From an uncultured Sunxiuqinia sp. (lineage in GTDB: Bacteria; Bacteroidota; Bacteroidia; Bacteroidales; Prolixibacteraceae), in assembly GCF_963678245.1 (NCBI RefSeq), contig NZ_OY782770.1, forward strand, positions 1-64,000: 64,000 nt of DNA. The letters run 5' to 3'. The notes beneath the pieces were generated by a model. The model saw only the letters and a program-made list of their open reading frames with translations, was not told the origin of the DNA and searched no databases. Within the stretch, counting starts at the first letter, position 1. Each line of letters begins with the position of its first letter. The position numbers and the translations under genes were made by a program. This document shows, piece after piece, positions 53,697 through 62,106 of the stretch.

Positions 53697-55556
53697 TTAG
53701 TTTGGATTTAATACAATTGCAGACCGGTGTTGAACATCTTTTATAGAATCAAAAAAAGCATATATCTCAGAATATCGATCTAATGGGTAATCCCCATCGT
53801 ATAACTGAAAACGACGGGTAAAAAACAATGCGCTATCTTTTTGCAAATAATGCTCTTCGTAACAGCCAAAATCAGATTTCAGCAGAACACTTTTGGGCAA
53901 TTCAACTTCGTAATCGTTGTAAAACGGTAAATAATAAATAATTGAATCCAATTTATTAATTGGAAATGTTATTCTCACCGGAGTCTTTCGGTCTTCTGGC
54001 TTATTAATATCCGGCATTCTTAAGGTTTTTGGATTCAGAACAATCATACCACCAATAGTTCTAAATTGGTCTTTCACCTGCATCTCAACATCTAAACACA
54101 TTGAAGCGGAATCGCGGTTTTCCTGCGAGAATTTCCAATCTTCAATCTGAAAGTTTCGGAGTGGGATCGATTCCTCTATATAATCCTTCTGATCTTCCTT
54201 ACTTCTACTCGTCTGATAATACTTACATGTCTCGAAATCATCCCCTCTTAATTTTTCAGAAACTTTAGCAGTTCCATTTCCTTCTAAATTTAAGTTGAAT
54301 GTACAGGTAGTTGTTCTCAAAACGTCTGCCTGACTTAATGTTGGAGTTTTTACCAGTTCGCTTTTCTCTCCATTTACAAGAAGTCCGTATCTGTTTTGAG
54401 TGAAAGTTCCTAAGTAATCAAAAGGCAAATAACTGGCCGTATTTTCCAACCATATCGTATCTCCCTGAAGGGGCACCACAAGAATAACATGATTAAACTG
54501 TTGACTGGGATAAGCCTGATTAATCCTTACAGGATTCTCTCCGGAGTATATTTTTGTATAGAAAGAAGGAATGCCAACATGGTTTAAAAGTGCTTTCAGG
54601 TATATGGTCAGCGCCTTACAATCTCCATATCCGTTTTCGCATACATACGAAGCGGAATAGGGCTTTAATCCTCCTTCATCAACAAAAACGCCGATATACC
54701 GGGTATTATCCTGAAGATAATGGTACAGAATCTTAATAACCTCCTTCGGATCTTTCGTCCCTGCGACCAAGCGATCAATTTTCAATTGCTCACTCGGTGG
54801 AAGTACATCCAAACCATCATTCATCTGATCTTGCCAGATGCCATATGACTGCCAACTATCAAAGCTTCCTTTCAATTCGTAGTTAAATAAATTTGGGATT
54901 ACGATCACATGTGGAACAGTTTCTTGACCGGGAGGCGAAAAATATTCACTTTCGAATGAGCTGATATCACTCTTCTGCCATTTAAAACGGGTGGCATTCT
55001 TCAATTTTTCCTCTCTAAAGATAAACCCACCGATCGTGTCAATTCTCATTGAAAAACCATCAGGCACGTCAACTTCCAAAGTCGCGTTGTGCGTGAAGAC
55101 CTTTGCATTGACGCCTGGATACCACTTAGCAATATATAAAAACCGATCAGTAATTCTTTGGTAGCTATATTTTATTTGGTATGGATAAGCATCCCATTTC
55201 AGCTCAAACTCTTTTATAAAGTCATCTTCATAAAATGCTCCTCTAGCAATATCATTTCGTGTCGTGATCTCGTGGTTCCTTATTTTTCGAACGATGTTCC
55301 CATTCAGGTCCTTGACAACTGCTTCCAGTATCTCCAGTTTGTCATTTTTATCAAATGGAATCTTTATATCTGCGATCCAATTGGATCGTTTATCGTTAAT
55401 CTGAATCAAGAATGACTCTTTTTTAACCAATTTGTTTGATTTTACTTGTATGGAAGTCGTATAGTCAAGCACTTCACATTCAGACTGCGACCAACATAAT
55501 GTGCAACCCCAAAAAACAAGCAATACTGACAGATAAATTTTCAGGATTGTAATCAT
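53697..55556 (-). CDS. DUF3857 protein with intact transglutaminase core
   Basis: A 619-residue secreted protein (signal KIYLSVLLVFWGCTLCWSQ). DUF3857 is at about residues 55-200. The core retains the triad: ASYVCENGYGDCKALTIYLK (Cys), SQQFNHVILVVPLQG (His) and TIWLENTASYLPFDYLG (acid, Glu in place of Asp). It may hydrolyse or bind peptides in the periplasm; the substrate is unknown. Its stop codon abuts the start of the following paralogue, so they form a co-translated pair that may act as a complex. Confidence 0.88.
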   Translation of the reverse strand: MITILKIYLSVLLVFWGCTLCWSQSECEVLDYTTSIQVKSNKLVKKESFLIQINDKRSNWIADIKIPFDKNDKLEILEAVVKDLNGNIVRKIRNHEITTRNDIARGAFYEDDFIKEFELKWDAYPYQIKYSYQRITDRFLYIAKWYPGVNAKVFTHNATLEVDVPDGFSMRIDTIGGFIFREEKLKNATRFKWQKSDISSFESEYFSPPGQETVPHVIVIPNLFNYELKGSFDSWQSYGIWQDQMNDGLDVLPPSEQLKIDRLVAGTKDPKEVIKILYHYLQDNTRYIGVFVDEGGLKPYSASYVCENGYGDCKALTIYLKALLNHVGIPSFYTKIYSGENPVRINQAYPSQQFNHVILVVPLQGDTIWLENTASYLPFDYLGTFTQNRYGLLVNGEKSELVKTPTLSQADVLRTTTCTFNLNLEGNGTAKVSEKLRGDDFETCKYYQTSRSKEDQKDYIEESIPLRNFQIEDWKFSQENRDSASMCLDVEMQVKDQFRTIGGMIVLNPKTLRMPDINKPEDRKTPVRITFPINKLDSIIYYLPFYNDYEVELPKSVLLKSDFGCYEEHYLQKDSALFFTRRFQLYDGDYPLDRYSEIYAFFDSIKDVQHRSAIVLNPN

Positions 55557-55778
55557 TTAAAAGAATGCCGATTTTGATTTCACACTCCTAATTTACATAT
55601 GATCTTAGATATTCCAAATGCCTAATTATATAATTTTACTAAATAAATAATTTTTAGACTAGTTTGAACTCATTCTAATTAATGATTTCAAAGATTCAAT
55701 TCATCATTACAAAGGATTCAATGAGGCTTCCAGTGTCTTTCAAGGTCGGATGATTTCGGTTTAAACCACATAAAAAAA

Positions 55779-55803
55779 TACAGAGGTTTAATAAACCTCC
55801 GTA
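55779..55803 (-). terminator. Terminator of the aminotransferase gene
   Basis: On the minus strand TACGGAGGTTT / AAACCTCTGTA forms a stem followed by a T-run, 26 bp after the stop codon. Confidence 0.85.
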
Positions 55804-55828
55804 TCCCATATACTCAGACAACTATTTC

Positions 55829-57022
55829 TTACACTGTTCTTATCATCTCCTCCGCCATAATTTTCACGCCTTTTTTGATATCTGGGAATTCAGCATTTGT
55901 AAAATTCATTCGAATGTGTTGATTCCCTTCTCCATTCGTAAAAAACGAGTTGCCGGGAACGAAAATAACGCCTCTTTTCATCGTACGTTTTATCAATTCA
56001 TCTGCTTTTAATCCCTCAGGCAAGGTCAGCCAAATAAACATGCCTCCTTTGGGATGTGTTATTTGCACTTCCCTGGGCAAGTAGCGCTTCAGCATATCGT
56101 GCATAAAACGGCATTGCTCTGCATAACTCTTTCGAATTCGCCCCAAGTGTCCGTCCAAATCAAAATGCGTTAAGTAATGATGCAAGATGTATTGTGTCAG
56201 GTTATTAGGATTCAAATCGGTTGATTGCTTCGCTTTATCGAAATGGGGAACCAAATCGGGAGGCAAAACCACCCAGCCATTCCGAAACCCCGGAGCTACC
56301 ATTTTTGAAAAAGACCCGGTCCAGGCTACATGATCCGGTGCATATTTTTTGACGGGCGCTGGAAACTGCTCCTCGAACCAAATTTCATTATAGGGGTCAT
56401 CTTCAACCAGAAACTGATTGTAGTTTCTCAGCAACATCGCCAAATCCCTCCGCTTTTCTTCAGAATAACTGACTCCGGAAGGATTTTGCGCATTGGGAAC
56501 GACATACATCATCTTGATGTTCCGGTTCAAGAAACACGACTCGACTTGTTCTAAGTTGGCTCCATCGTTTTCTAAATCCACTTCACAAAATTGCGGTTGA
56601 TAAGCCGACAACGCCTGGATCGCTCCCAAGTAGCTGGGTTTTTCAAGCAAAACACCATCGCCTTTATCGATAAATAACTTAGCCAAAATATCAATAGCTT
56701 GTTGAGAACCGTTTGTAATGACAACCATCTCAGGAGTAATATTTATGCTGTATTTATCACGATACCGATTGGCAATCCACTCGCGCAACGGATAATAGCC
56801 CAACGAACCGGCATACTGCAAAATAGTACGTCCACTTTTTGCCATCACCGCCTGTGCTGATTCGGCCAACTCATCAACCGGAAAAAGCGACGGATTTGGC
56901 AATCCACCGGCAAAAGAGATCATTTCCTTTTTTCCGGCAACATTTAAAATACTTCGAACAAACGATACCGGGATGTTTCGGTATTGCCCGGATAACTTCT
57001 CTTCTAAAAAATGATTGTTCAT
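55829..57022 (-). CDS. PLP-dependent aminotransferase (fold type I)
   Basis: A 397-residue class I/II aminotransferase of the LysN/ARO8-like type. Landmarks: MISFAGGLPNPSLFPVDEL, LQYAGSLGYYPLREWIA, VITNGSQQAIDILAKLF, MYVVPNAQNPSGVSYS (Asn), VEDDPYNEIWF (Asp and Tyr) and TGSFSKMVAPGFRNGWVV (PLP lysine). Relatives act on 2-aminoadipate, leucine and other branched or aromatic amino acids. The leader contains two Val/Ile/Leu-rich reading frames with terminators, which points to control by branched-chain amino-acid supply. I infer a role in their synthesis or transamination; the exact substrate is open. Confidence 0.9.
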   Translation of the reverse strand: MNNHFLEEKLSGQYRNIPVSFVRSILNVAGKKEMISFAGGLPNPSLFPVDELAESAQAVMAKSGRTILQYAGSLGYYPLREWIANRYRDKYSINITPEMVVITNGSQQAIDILAKLFIDKGDGVLLEKPSYLGAIQALSAYQPQFCEVDLENDGANLEQVESCFLNRNIKMMYVVPNAQNPSGVSYSEEKRRDLAMLLRNYNQFLVEDDPYNEIWFEEQFPAPVKKYAPDHVAWTGSFSKMVAPGFRNGWVVLPPDLVPHFDKAKQSTDLNPNNLTQYILHHYLTHFDLDGHLGRIRKSYAEQCRFMHDMLKRYLPREVQITHPKGGMFIWLTLPEGLKADELIKRTMKRGVIFVPGNSFFTNGEGNQHIRMNFTNAEFPDIKKGVKIMAEEMIRTV

Positions 57023-57056
57023 GATTAGGTGTATTTAAGATTAAAAATGGCAAACA

Positions 57057-57095
57057 AAAAAATCCCTCCCCGGATGACCACACCGGAAAGGGATT
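57057..57095 (-). terminator. Attenuator hairpin 2 (proximal)
   Basis: On the minus strand AATCCCTTTCCGG and CCGGGGAGGGATT pair over 13 positions (two G-U), loop of nine, followed by TTTTT. It begins 25 nt after the second leader frame and ends about 38 nt before the aminotransferase ATG. Confidence 0.82.
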
Positions 57096-57120
57096 TTGAC
57101 AATGCAATACAGTCCCGCTC

Positions 57121-57189
57121 CTATGTGATCAACTCCACACGGACAAGTGCTGCGACTGCTGAGATATTAAATTTCTGTATTAAAAACAT
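57121..57189 (-). CDS. Leader peptide 2, branched-chain rich
   Basis: A 22-codon frame starting MFLIQKF and continuing NISAVAALVRVELIT. Val (3), Ile (3), Leu (3) and Ala (3) make up over half of it, with a cluster before the stop. It lies directly upstream of hairpin 2 in the same leader and shares the segment SAVA, with similar DNA (cagcagtcgcag), with leader 1. Such composition and position are classic for attenuation by Val/Leu/Ile-tRNA supply. Translation is inferred. Confidence 0.62.
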   Translation of the reverse strand: MFLIQKFNISAVAALVRVELIT

Positions 57190-57203
57190 AAGCCTGTTTA
57201 AAT

Positions 57204-57237
57204 AAAAAAAGCCATTCCCTGTTACAGAGAATGGCTT
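57204..57237 (-). terminator. Attenuator hairpin 1 (distal)
   Basis: On the minus strand AAGCCATTCTCTG pairs with CAGGGAATGGCTT (13 bp, one G-U, loop of three) and is followed by seven T. It is a very strong terminator, placed 38 nt after leader frame 1 and just before leader frame 2. Confidence 0.88.
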
Positions 57238-57275
57238 CAATTTATATTGATATATCTTTTAATCCATACTCCTCC

Positions 57276-57338
57276 CTAACTGCTCACGATGACTGCGACT
57301 GCTGAAAAAAGGACGATATGAATTGTGTTTGCTCTCAT
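57276..57338 (-). CDS. Leader peptide 1, branched-chain rich
   Basis: A 20-codon frame starting MRANTIHIVLF and ending SAVAVIVSS. It has four Val, three Ile, one Leu and three Ala. The hydrophobic run VAVIV lies close to the stop, where a stalled ribosome could change folding of the RNA that forms hairpin 1. The similarity to leader 2 suggests an ancient tandem duplication of a leader/terminator unit. No close TAnnTTTG element is seen upstream; TTTCCTTTG near 57346 is the nearest. Confidence 0.62.
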   Translation of the reverse strand: MRANTIHIVLFSAVAVIVSS

Positions 57339-57580
57339 TTGATGAAACAAAGGAAATAATATTTCTTAATTCACCGTCCTTCATGTTCCATTTTTTTTAT
57401 CTCCAACCAGAAAATTGAGTTTTAGTTAACTTCTGTGTCACTATAAAGTTAATATCTTCTCTGTTTACTTTTGTACCGACAATCAAAAATGAGCTTCTTT
57501 CATTTTTATATGATAATTTTACTTCATCTTGCAACCCTGTAGTTTTTTTCTTGTCACTAATAGCGAAAACAGAGTAAAAA

Positions 57581-58132
57581 TTGGGCAAAGCGGCATTCAT
57601 ACATCAACACCTGATCGAGGATTGTAAGCATGGTAGCGACCATGCACGGTTCGAGATTTATAAGCTGTATTCCAACGCGATGTTTAACGTGTGTTATCGC
57701 ATGATGAATAATCGCGAGGATGCCGAAGATATGCTTCAGGAAGTTTTTCTGCAAGCGTTTTCCAAGCTCGACAGTTTTCGCTACGAATCTAGTTTCGGCT
57801 CCTGGCTGAAAACCATTACTGTACGAACATGCATTAATGCCATTAATAAGCGAAAACTCGATTTGGTGTATTGTGATGAAGTTTACGATCAACGCCCACC
57901 TGAGGAAGAATCGGATGCCGTAAAGCTCACGAGCAAAGACATCCTCAAAGCCATGGAGGAGTTACCCGAAGGTGGTCGGATCGTTTTCTCTCTTTACCTG
58001 CTCGAAGGGTACGATCACGGTGAAATTGCTCAAATCCTGGGCATCACCGAGTCAACCTCAAAATCGCAGTTTATGCGGGCAAAACGCAGGGTACAGGACA
58101 TTTTAAGAAATCAGCAAATGAGAACAGCATGA
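57581..58132 (+). CDS. ECF sigma factor
   Basis: A 183-residue sigma-70 protein. Region 2: FEIYKLYSNAMFNVCYRMMN, REDAEDMLQEVFLQAFSKLD and SFGSWLKTITVRTCINAINK. Region 4: LPEGGRIVFSLYLLEGYDHG and EIAQILGITESTSKSQFMRA. The only start in frame is TTG 57581, just after a stop codon. Its end overlaps the next gene by four bases (ATGA). It heads an operon of envelope-protein genes to about 61940 and probably controls it. Confidence 0.93.
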   Translation: MGKAAFIHQHLIEDCKHGSDHARFEIYKLYSNAMFNVCYRMMNNREDAEDMLQEVFLQAFSKLDSFRYESSFGSWLKTITVRTCINAINKRKLDLVYCDEVYDQRPPEEESDAVKLTSKDILKAMEELPEGGRIVFSLYLLEGYDHGEIAQILGITESTSKSQFMRAKRRVQDILRNQQMRTA

Positions 58133-58644
58133 ATAAAGATCGTTTAGAAGAATTCGTGAGAAATAACAGCGAGGACTTTGACATTTACAGTCCATCGCCT
58201 GAGGTGTGGGAGAAGCTGAATGAACAATTGACATCACCAACGATAAAACAACCCAAAAACCTGAACTGGCTTAAAATAGCTGCCGTAATAGCACTCGCCA
58301 TTATCGGTTCGGGGGTTGTTGTCACCCAACTGATGATGCCGGATCAACAATACAAGTTTGCACAAGAAGTAGACCCTGAAATGAAAGAGCTAATTGAAGC
58401 TGAGGCTTATTACGCTCAACAAGTAGATGGAAAATTGAGAGAAATCAGGAAATGCTACCAGCTCATTCCGGAGTTGCAAATGGAAGTAGAAGATGATTTG
58501 CAGGAATTGGAATCGATGTACAACAACCTGAAAACCGATTTAAAAGAAAATGTTTCGAACAAGGAAGTGATTGAAGCCATGATTGAAAATAATCGCTTCA
58601 GGATGAAATTAGTCGATCAGGTATTGGAACAAATTAATTGCTAA
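58129..58644 (+). CDS. Membrane anti-sigma-like protein
   Basis: A 171-residue protein: about 45 cytosolic residues (FVRNNSEDFDIYSPSPEVWE), one membrane helix (WLKIAAVIALAIIGSGVVVT, residues ~46-65) and a periplasmic coiled coil (about 80-165, LQELESMYNNLKTDLKENVS). Overlap with the sigma gene and this topology indicate an anti-sigma role, although no known zinc or FecR motif is present. Such proteins are widespread next to this sigma type in Bacteroidota. Confidence 0.8.
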   Translation: MNKDRLEEFVRNNSEDFDIYSPSPEVWEKLNEQLTSPTIKQPKNLNWLKIAAVIALAIIGSGVVVTQLMMPDQQYKFAQEVDPEMKELIEAEAYYAQQVDGKLREIRKCYQLIPELQMEVEDDLQELESMYNNLKTDLKENVSNKEVIEAMIENNRFRMKLVDQVLEQINC

Positions 58645-58656
58645 AAGTTACTGGAT

Positions 58657-59754
58657 ATGATAAAGCTAAGTCGCCACATTTTATGGATTTGCCTATTGCT
58701 TGCCGGAGTAGGTAAATCTCAGGCCCAGTTTTCTGAAACCCGGGAAATTCAAAAACGATTTGCTGTTAGCCCAACAACGAATATCGAAATTTCCAACAAA
58801 TATGGAAAAATAGAATTGTATACCTGGGACAAAGACTCGGTTGCAGTTAACGTAACCATGAAAGTGGAAGAGAAAAAGATGAACCGCCTGGATAAAACAC
58901 TGGACAACATCGACTTTGATTTTACCAGCAGTACACATTACCTCATTATCCGAACCATTGCAGACAAAAATCAAAGTCAGTTGGAAAGCGAATTTCTAAA
59001 GTTTAAAGAGACTCTTTTACAAACTGATGGCTCCATAGAAATCGACTACAAAATATGGTTACCGGCAAGCAATCCATTAAAAATCGAAAATAAGTTTGGT
59101 GACATTTATATCGATGATTACAATGGTCCGATTGACGTTGATTTAAGCAATGGTAAACTGAAAGCACATGACCTGACCAAAAAGGCAAACATTCAACTAA
59201 ACTTTGCCGACGCTTCCATCAACTCCATGCCCAACGGACGAATTACGACCAATTACAGCGACTTCTATTTAAAATCGACTGATAACCTGCGTATTTATTC
59301 CAAGTCTTCCGAAATTGAAATCATTGAGGCCAAGTCGTTGATCATCAATTCAAGGCGCGATAAATTCAGATTGCGCCGAGCAGATCAAATTGAAGCCGAA
59401 GGTAGTTTCACATCATTCAGGCTAAATCAATTAACTAATCGCGGTACGTTCCGGTTTAGTTACGGTGATCTGGAAATGGAGAAAATCGTCTCCAATTTCG
59501 CTGACCTTTACATCGAATCAAAAAACACCGATGTCAGCTTGTATTTCAATCCCGAGAGCGTTTTCAATTTTGAAATAACAACAACAAAAGCCGATTTGCT
59601 ACTTGGCCGGGAATTGGAAGTAGAAGACAAAGAACTTCTGGATGACAAAAACGACACCAACCGACGCAAAGGGTACTTCGGGAAAAAGACAGCCGAAGGT
59701 GAAAAGCTTAATATCATTGCTGTTTCCGGAGAAGTAAGCATTTTCAGCAATTAA
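58657..59754 (+). CDS. Secreted DUF4097-like beta protein
   Basis: A 365-residue protein with a signal peptide (ILWICLLLAGVGKSQAQ). The mature part consists of short beta repeats (NIEISNKYGKIELYTWDKDS, LKIENKFGDIYIDDYNGPID, LKSTDNLRIYSKSSEIEIIE) resembling the DUF4097/DUF2807 adhesin-like solenoid. There is no lipobox or type IX signal. It is 12 bp after the anti-sigma-like gene. It is likely a periplasmic or surface protein of the envelope stress operon; role unknown. Confidence 0.8.
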   Translation: MIKLSRHILWICLLLAGVGKSQAQFSETREIQKRFAVSPTTNIEISNKYGKIELYTWDKDSVAVNVTMKVEEKKMNRLDKTLDNIDFDFTSSTHYLIIRTIADKNQSQLESEFLKFKETLLQTDGSIEIDYKIWLPASNPLKIENKFGDIYIDDYNGPIDVDLSNGKLKAHDLTKKANIQLNFADASINSMPNGRITTNYSDFYLKSTDNLRIYSKSSEIEIIEAKSLIINSRRDKFRLRRADQIEAEGSFTSFRLNQLTNRGTFRFSYGDLEMEKIVSNFADLYIESKNTDVSLYFNPESVFNFEITTTKADLLLGRELEVEDKELLDDKNDTNRRKGYFGKKTAEGEKLNIIAVSGEVSIFSN

Positions 59755-59803
59755 AAATCAGTGGTACCAGAACAAAATTTCGGCCAATGGTATCGCTGAT
59801 TTT
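59754..59803 (+). terminator. Hairpin after the DUF4097-like gene
   Basis: AAAATCAGTGGTACCA pairs with TGGTATCGCTGATTTT over 16 positions (two G-U). It may reduce transcription into the downstream genes. Confidence 0.7.
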
Positions 59804-60046
59804 CACTCACCCAAGTGCAGTAGTGGGGAGCTCTTCTGTATTGAAACCTTCGCGTTGAAACGTCATCGTATCTTTCTGCCAACCGGTTGTCAGCCTTCCT
59901 TTCAACGTGAAATGAAATCCCTATTCACCAGACAGTAGCAAAAAAACTATATTTTTTTATCCGATTTGCAACCCTGCAAAAAAAAGTTTGTCATTAAAAA
60001 TAGAAAACGAAAACAAACTTTTTATTCATTCCGAAAACAGAGAACT

Positions 60047-60769
60047 ATGAAAACAATTAAAACTCCCCACTGGACGTTTATCGTTATCTTATTGCTTAGT
60101 TTCCAGTCGTGCATTGAAGATATTTCGATTGTTGGCAACGGACATGCGGTAACAGAAGATCGTTATACAGCATCGTTTAACGAAGTAAAAATTAGTGGTT
60201 CCTACGATGTGACAATCATATCGGGTGACGACTACGCCATTGAAATTACTGCCGAATCAAACATTCTTCCATACATCGTCACCGATCTTGATGGCAATAA
60301 ACTGAAAATACGTACACGCGGCGTTCATAGTTTACACAACAGCTTACCGATGCACATTTACATCACCACTCCACACCTTGAAGGGGTAACTCTAAGTGGC
60401 TCCGGCTATGTTGTGACTGATCATTTTTCATCCGCCGAATTCAAGCTGGCACTTTCAGGATCAGGCCAAATTGAAACAGCCATCGATACTCATGATTTAA
60501 GTGCCAACATTTCAGGCTCAGGACGAATAATGATTTCCGGCATTTGCACCCATTCTGACTTGCTCATTAGCGGATCCGGAAAAATTGAATCTTATGGATT
60601 GGAGCAAAACACCTGCCATGCCACCATCTCTGGCAGCGGTAATTTATTTGTTGATGTTGAAGCTTTGATTGATGTGAAGATTTCCGGCAGCGGCAGCCTT
60701 CGATATATCAATACCCCTGAAATCAGAAGCAGCATCTCTGGATCAGGACAAATTATTAACGATAACTAA
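60047..60769 (+). CDS. Head GIN domain (DUF2807) lipoprotein
   Basis: A 240-residue lipoprotein from ATG 60047 (signal WTFIVILLLSFQSC, Cys at about 22). The mature part is a DUF2807 solenoid with repeated Ser-Gly-Ser-Gly turns: KISGSYDVTIISGDDYAIEI, VTLSGSGYVV, LALSGSGQIE, NISGSGRIMI, LISGSGKIES and ISGSGQIIND. It is probably on the outer membrane, facing the periplasm or surface. It follows the DUF4097-like gene after a hairpin and about 290 bp without another gene; function unknown but typical in such operons. Confidence 0.92.
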   Translation: MKTIKTPHWTFIVILLLSFQSCIEDISIVGNGHAVTEDRYTASFNEVKISGSYDVTIISGDDYAIEITAESNILPYIVTDLDGNKLKIRTRGVHSLHNSLPMHIYITTPHLEGVTLSGSGYVVTDHFSSAEFKLALSGSGQIETAIDTHDLSANISGSGRIMISGICTHSDLLISGSGKIESYGLEQNTCHATISGSGNLFVDVEALIDVKISGSGSLRYINTPEIRSSISGSGQIINDN

Positions 60770-60782
60770 GAAGTAATATCCT

Positions 60783-61286
60783 ATGAAAAAACTTTTATTC
60801 ATTAGTCTAACGCTACTGATTTCCCTTTCAGCTTCTTCGCAACAATACGACCAGGCTATTGGTATTCGCGGAGGCTATTCTTCAGGTTTTGAATATCGTG
60901 CATTTGCTAATGAGTACGTGTCCTACAAAGCGCTATTGAGCACCCGAAAACATGGGATACAATTGACTGGTCTAAAAGAGTTTCACCAATACGAATTATT
61001 CGATTTTTCCAATGATGTTGTTTTCATCTACGGATTTGGAGCCCATATTGGATACGAAAAGTGGAATGCCTACGATCCGGATGAGCTGTTATACCAGCCT
61101 TATTATTACGAAAAAAAGACAGGACCGGTAGTCGGGCTGGATGGATTAGTAGCCTTAGAATACACCTTGATGGATGTTCCGCTCACTTTTGGTATTGAAG
61201 CAAAACCCTTTTTCAATCTGTTTGGGAAAAATTTCTTCCAACTCCACCCGTTCGATTTTGCCTTTACCATCAAATACATTTTTTAA
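60783..61286 (+). CDS. Small outer-membrane beta-barrel protein
   Basis: A 167-residue protein with a signal peptide (LLFISLTLLISLSASSQ). The mature part reads as beta strands with aromatic ends (AIGIRGGYSSGFEYRAFANE, VVFIYGFGAHIGYEKW, VPLTFGIEAKPFFNLFG) and ends FAFTIKYIF, the aromatic end of barrel proteins. Eight strands are likely. It is 13 bp after the DUF2807 gene. Role unknown. Confidence 0.82.
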   Translation: MKKLLFISLTLLISLSASSQQYDQAIGIRGGYSSGFEYRAFANEYVSYKALLSTRKHGIQLTGLKEFHQYELFDFSNDVVFIYGFGAHIGYEKWNAYDPDELLYQPYYYEKKTGPVVGLDGLVALEYTLMDVPLTFGIEAKPFFNLFGKNFFQLHPFDFAFTIKYIF

Positions 61287-61307
61287 ATAAAAATTAAACA
61301 ACAGACA

Positions 61308-61940
61308 ATGAACAAACTAATTATACTTCTCAGCATAATCTTAATTGCCGAAATGGCTGCTGCTCAGAACTACAATCGCTATAATGAAGAGGATGAAATT
61401 CAAACCATTTTTTCAAAAAGAAGATCAAATGGCGGATATGGTGCAATCAGCGTTTCGTATAGCGAAATCGATCATAAAGACGCTATTATAATGGGGGCTC
61501 GTGGTGCGTGGATTATCAACCACTCGTTTGCCATTGGGCTGGGCGGTTATGGCTTTGTAAACGACATTAACTACGACAATGTATTCAACAATAATTTAGA
61601 CTACAATTTAGCCGGTGGTTATGGGGGTTTATTTATTGAGCCGATCCTTGGATCGAAACGAGCAGTACATCTATCATTCCCGGTATTATTCGGCTTGGGA
61701 GGAATTGCCTATGTGGAGCATCATAACAACTGGGATTACTGGTGGTCGACCAACGACCGAAGCGATGTGTACTGGGTATTTGAACCTGGCGTTGAGTTAG
61801 AGTTCAATATTACTCGTCACTTTCGGATGGCAGCCACTGCAAGCTATCGATTTACATCAGCTATTAACATGCTATATACCGACCCGGAGATTCTGGAGGG
61901 TTTAACCGCAGGATTGGTATTTAAATTCGGGAAGTTTTAG
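61308..61940 (+). CDS. Outer-membrane beta-barrel protein, hypothetical
   Basis: A 210-residue protein with a signal peptide (LIILLSIILIAEMAAAQ). After a short acidic segment (NEEDEIQTIFSKRRSNGGYG) it alternates strands with Gly and aromatic residues (AISVSYSEIDHKDAIIMGAR, FAIGLGGYGFVNDI, NITRHFRMAATASYRF) and ends LTAGLVFKFGKF. This fits an 8-stranded barrel. Last gene of the operon begun by the sigma factor; a terminator follows. Confidence 0.82.
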   Translation: MNKLIILLSIILIAEMAAAQNYNRYNEEDEIQTIFSKRRSNGGYGAISVSYSEIDHKDAIIMGARGAWIINHSFAIGLGGYGFVNDINYDNVFNNNLDYNLAGGYGGLFIEPILGSKRAVHLSFPVLFGLGGIAYVEHHNNWDYWWSTNDRSDVYWVFEPGVELEFNITRHFRMAATASYRFTSAINMLYTDPEILEGLTAGLVFKFGKF

Positions 61941-61963
61941 TCCGCTTTTACCAATATCAGTTG

Positions 61964-61994
61964 AAAGGTCATCGAAGAATCGATGGCCTTTTTT
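61964..61994 (+). terminator. Terminator of the sigma/envelope operon
   Basis: AGGTCATCGA pairs with TCGATGGCCT (one G-U), followed by TTTTT. Confidence 0.85.
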
Positions 61995-62069
61995 ATTGAT
62001 CAAATATTATAAACTCACGATTTTCAGAAAATATTCGGGTTTCCGGGAATAACCACAGCCATTTGTCTT

Positions 62070-62077
62070 TACATTTG
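62070..62077 (+). promoter_or_regulatory. -7 promoter element of the SulP gene
   Basis: TACATTTG matches TAnnTTTG, 29 bp before the ATG. The -33 element is not clear. Confidence 0.5.
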
Positions 62078-62106
62078 TCGCTTCAAATTTAAATCTGGGT
62101 CATTTT

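Noticed and set aside
57397-57600. 67-codon minus-strand frame upstream of leader 1
   Set aside because: No recognisable domain, and its start overlaps the sigma gene on the other strand; it is more likely 5' non-coding DNA.
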